This document shows, piece by piece, positions 61,733-64,000 of a DNA stretch of 64,000 bases. A program made the position numbers and the translations under genes. The notes under the pieces are model-generated. The model was given only the letters and a program-made list of their open reading frames with translations, had not been told where the DNA came from and did not search any database. The DNA is from Pirellulaceae bacterium (GTDB taxonomy: Bacteria; Planctomycetota; Planctomycetia; Pirellulales; Pirellulaceae): positions 1 through 64,000 of the forward strand of contig JADHUC010000005.1 of assembly GCA_016784735.1 (NCBI GenBank), read 5' to 3'. How positions within the stretch are numbered: the stretch's first letter is position 1; every line of letters begins with the position of its first letter.

Positions 61733-63121
61733 ATGAACACAAGACATCCGTCGGTTGCGACACCCTTAAACGTTGGCGAAGTCGATCGAGTCGCGCCGAT
61801 TTCGCGGCGCGAGGCGATGCGCTGCGGACTGGCCGGCGCGGCAGGGTTGCTGATGGGAGGCCGTGCGTCGGGCGCGCAGCCGCCGAAGGCCAAGGCCAAG
61901 TCGGTCATCCAGATCTGGGCGGCCGGCGGCCCCCCGCACCTGGACACCTTCGATCCGAAGCCGGAGGCGGGCAACGACTACTGCGGTCCGTTGATTAAAC
62001 CGATCCAGACCAACGTGGACGGCATCCGGATCGGAGAATTGCTGCCGATGCTGGCGAAGCAGGCGGACAAGTATTCCATCATCCGCAGCATGACCCACGG
62101 CAACAACGGACATGAGACGGCAGCCTACCTGACGCAAACCGGCCGGCGCCCCGGCGATCGGCTGGTCTATCCCTGCGCCGGCGCCGTGGTCTCGTTGTTC
62201 AAAGGCTATGATGCCGGTTACAAGGGCATGCTCCCGCCCTACGTCATACTGACCCAATCCCAGGGGCGGTTCTCCGAGGCCGGCTTCCTGGGTCCGCGGT
62301 ATCTGCCCTTTGCCACCGGCGGCGATCCGACGCAGTCCGTGTTTGCTGTGGAAGGCGTCGTCTCCCAAGGCATCTCCCAGGAACAGCAGAAAGATCGTCG
62401 CGACCTCTTGCGCAAGCTCGACACATTCGGCCGCAGCGCCAAAGGCAACACGGAGCTGGCGACCTTCTACGAATCGGAGGACAAGGCCTACGACATGATT
62501 GTGGGCGACGGTGCCAAGGCGTTTGATCTGTCACTGGAGGATGCGGCGCTGAGAAGCCGGTACGGCCACATGCCGTGGAGCGAGACGGCACTCACCCGGT
62601 TCGGCCAAGCCTGCCTTGTCGCGCGGCGTCTTGTCGAGCGCGGCGTTCCCTACATCACCATCAACTTCGGAGGATGGGACACTCACACAGAGCATTTCCG
62701 GAAAATGCAGCAACTGTTGCCGGAGTTGGACCAGGGAATGGCGACGCTGATCGAGGATCTGTCGGACCGCGGCCTGTTGGACAGCACGATCGTCTGGTGG
62801 AGCGGCGAATTCGGGCGCACGCCCAAAGTCGACTGGAAACCGCCTTGGAACGGCGGACGCGGCCACTACGGCCAGTGCTTTTCGGCCCTGGTCGCTGGCG
62901 GCGGATTCAAAGGGGGAAGCGTGGTGGGCGCGTCGGATGCGAAGGGGGAAGAGGTCCAGGATCGCCCCGTCTACCCCTGTGACCTGATCGGCAGCATCTA
63001 TCAGTTGCTGGGGATGGACCCCGACGCGGCGCTGCCCAATCCGTTGGGCCTGGCATTGACCGTGACGCCAAACGCTACGGATGGAATTCCCATGGCCGGT
63101 CGCCTGAAGGAGGTCATGTGA
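61733..63121 (+). CDS. DUF1501 protein with Tat signal
   Basis: This 462-residue protein has a twin-arginine signal SRREAMRCGLAGAAGLLMGG. It belongs to the DUF1501 alkaline-phosphatase-like family: VIQIWAAGGPPHLDTFDPKP with the metal Asp, SIIRSMTHGNNGHETAAYL, YITINFGGWDTHTEHF and WWSGEFGRTPK. These residues form a phosphatase-type metal site, but the substrate is unknown. It follows the DUF1549 gene, as in most planctomycetes, with a repeat between. Confidence 0.9.
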   Translation: MNTRHPSVATPLNVGEVDRVAPISRREAMRCGLAGAAGLLMGGRASGAQPPKAKAKSVIQIWAAGGPPHLDTFDPKPEAGNDYCGPLIKPIQTNVDGIRIGELLPMLAKQADKYSIIRSMTHGNNGHETAAYLTQTGRRPGDRLVYPCAGAVVSLFKGYDAGYKGMLPPYVILTQSQGRFSEAGFLGPRYLPFATGGDPTQSVFAVEGVVSQGISQEQQKDRRDLLRKLDTFGRSAKGNTELATFYESEDKAYDMIVGDGAKAFDLSLEDAALRSRYGHMPWSETALTRFGQACLVARRLVERGVPYITINFGGWDTHTEHFRKMQQLLPELDQGMATLIEDLSDRGLLDSTIVWWSGEFGRTPKVDWKPPWNGGRGHYGQCFSALVAGGGFKGGSVVGASDAKGEEVQDRPVYPCDLIGSIYQLLGMDPDAALPNPLGLALTVTPNATDGIPMAGRLKEVM

Positions 63122-63128
63122 AAGGCGG

Positions 63129-63206
63129 CGTGGGGCACGTTTCCAACGTGCCATACCTTGCCAACTTCCAAGACGAGACATTGGCACGTTAGAAACGTGC
63201 CCCACG
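63129..63206. repeat. 25-bp inverted repeat, GTGGGGCACGTT family, copy 2
   Basis: Arms 63129-63153 and 63182-63206 pair with one mismatch. It is the same family as 32460-32529. It lies between the DUF1501 stop and the next start, 12 bases upstream of ATG 63218. Confidence 0.92.
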
Positions 63207-63217
63207 TGGAGGATGGA

Positions 63218-64000
63218 ATGAGCCGATCTCGACGTTTGATGGCGCGGGAGCTGTGGGTCCTGGTTACGGGGCTCTGCCCCGTAACCCGCTGCTGGCGAGG
63301 CTCCGCCTCGAATCCGGCCGGCAGAGCCGGCAAGACAGTGCGTTCCCAGGCGGGAGCCTGGGAACGAGTGCCTCGACGTATGATGGCGTGTGGCCTGGCG
63401 ATCTTGCTGACCTCCCTTTCCGCCGCATGGGCGCAGGAAATTACGCCACGCCTTGGATACGCATACCCGGCTGGCGGGCGCCAGGGTACCACGTTCGAGA
63501 TCACGCTGGGCGGGCGGTACCTGGACGATATCAAACACGTGATCTTCTCCGGTTCCGGCGTGGAAGCCAGAGTGCAGGGCAAGATCGAGCCCCTGAAATC
63601 GGACGAGGTCAACGCTTTGCGGCAAGAGCTAACGAAACTCACGAGACTCCCGAAAGACAAGCTGGACGCAAAAGCCCGCTCGGAGATCGCCAGGATCGAA
63701 AGAAAAATCGCCCGCTACAACGGCGAGACAACGAGAAGGCGGGCCCAGCCTGCCATCAGCGAGGCCATGGCGCTCGAAGTCACCATCGCCGCGGACGCAA
63801 AGCAGGGCCAGCGAGAAATGAGAGTGGAGTCGGCGAGGGGCTTGTCGAACCCAATCCGGTTCTGCGTGGGTCGGCTGCCCGAGTTCTGCGAGCAGGAGCC
63901 GGGGCTCGACCCGGAAGCGCGGGACTACCCAAGCCCGCTCCGCTTCCCGCCCAAGGTGACGACGGATATTGCACTGCCGGCCGTGGCCAACGGGCAACTC
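63218..64000 (+). CDS. Secreted pre-peptidase-type protein (partial, 3' end outside)
   Basis: A frame is open from ATG 63218 to the window end (261 codons). Residues 55-75 (MMACGLAILLTSLSAAWAQE) form the signal peptide, so ATG 63380 or 63383 may be the working start. PRLGYAYPAGGRQGTTFEIT, GRYLDDIKHVIFSGSGVEAR and LSNPIRFCVGRLPE are typical of the large planctomycete protein with IPT/PPC domains that follows DUF1501. The first 50 codons are covered by an inserted hairpin cluster (63229-63388). Confidence 0.82.
   Translation, partial: MSRSRRLMARELWVLVTGLCPVTRCWRGSASNPAGRAGKTVRSQAGAWERVPRRMMACGLAILLTSLSAAWAQEITPRLGYAYPAGGRQGTTFEITLGGRYLDDIKHVIFSGSGVEARVQGKIEPLKSDEVNALRQELTKLTRLPKDKLDAKARSEIARIERKIARYNGETTRRRAQPAISEAMALEVTIAADAKQGQREMRVESARGLSNPIRFCVGRLPEFCEQEPGLDPEARDYPSPLRFPPKVTTDIALPAVANGQL
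63229..63388. repeat. In-frame hairpin cluster flanked by 16-bp direct repeats
   Basis: TCGACGT(T/A)TGATGGCG occurs at 63229-63244 and 63373-63388, 144 bases apart (15 of 16 identical). Between them are four hairpins with 3-4 base loops: 63262-63272/63276-63286, 63296-63301/63305-63310, 63317-63322/63326-63331, and 63342-63351/63356-63365. The length equals 48 codons and keeps the frame. Confidence 0.85.

Noticed and set aside
1-64000. tRNA, rRNA, riboswitch and phage or IS transposase
   Set aside because: None was recognisable by eye on either strand; absence of tRNAs should be confirmed with a tRNA search tool.

Overview
The window looks like part of a planctomycete chromosome (Pirellulales or a close relative). 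The basis is gene content: DUF1549/DUF1553, DUF1501 and pre-peptidase-type secreted proteins in series, a DUF1080 protein, a secreted FAD-dependent oxidoreductase, a sulfatase, DUF4838, sialidase-like and beta-helix proteins, a PQQ-type propeller, and long dyad-symmetric repeats between genes. The sequence is GC-rich, genes are on both strands in short runs, and most secreted proteins start at a signal peptide behind a GGAG-type ribosome binding site. I saw no rRNA, tRNA or CRISPR array.

Layout. 1-14.2 kb is mostly housekeeping: a PilZ protein, a HypE-like AIR-synthase protein, an NPCBM protein, a YfhO-like membrane protein, a coupled pabA-moeA pair, a DUF11 adhesin-like protein, a HAD phosphatase and an HNH endonuclease with a partner. 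14.3-19.8 kb holds DUF1080 and FAD-oxidoreductase genes, yggS, an SGNH hydrolase and an ABM monooxygenase. 19.9-25.7 kb has a carbamoyltransferase, a MoxR-type ATPase with an uncharacterised partner, and a beta-carbonic anhydrase. 26-38 kb is a secreted polysaccharide-degradation type region: beta-helix, FG-GAP, DUF4838, sialidase-like and sulfatase genes. 38.3-41.7 kb is a cluster of small toxin-antitoxin-like genes and remnants. 41.9-51.8 kb has a giant secreted glycosidase-like protein, then a beta-helix gene, a 54-residue peptide, a radical SAM/SPASM gene, and (opposite strand) a Cys-Leu repeat lipoprotein coupled to a B12-binding radical SAM gene. 52.2-64 kb has a PQQ-type propeller, a coiled-coil protein, a PDZ-Sel1 protein and the DUF1549/DUF1501/PPC-type series, which runs off the window.

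Two observations stand out. First, the FG-GAP gene at 28208-29449 has one in-frame TGA, directly before a Cys codon. The frame is otherwise intact on both sides, and a 6-bp stem with a UGU loop begins 14 nt after the TGA: a candidate new selenoprotein, with a nonsense mutation as the alternative. Second, 45.9-51.7 kb may be an undescribed peptide- or lipoprotein-modifying locus. It has two different radical SAM enzymes, a seven-fold Pro-Cys-Leu repeat Tat lipoprotein whose stop overlaps the start of the B12 enzyme (TGATG), and a 54-residue ORF overlapping both its neighbours.

The intergenic repeats fall into families present at least twice here (GTTTAACCCGAAGCCG type, GTGGGGCACGTT type, AACCCGAAGCGTAAGCG type), plus clusters of tandem short-loop hairpins. 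One cluster appears to have inserted, in frame, into the start of the last gene.
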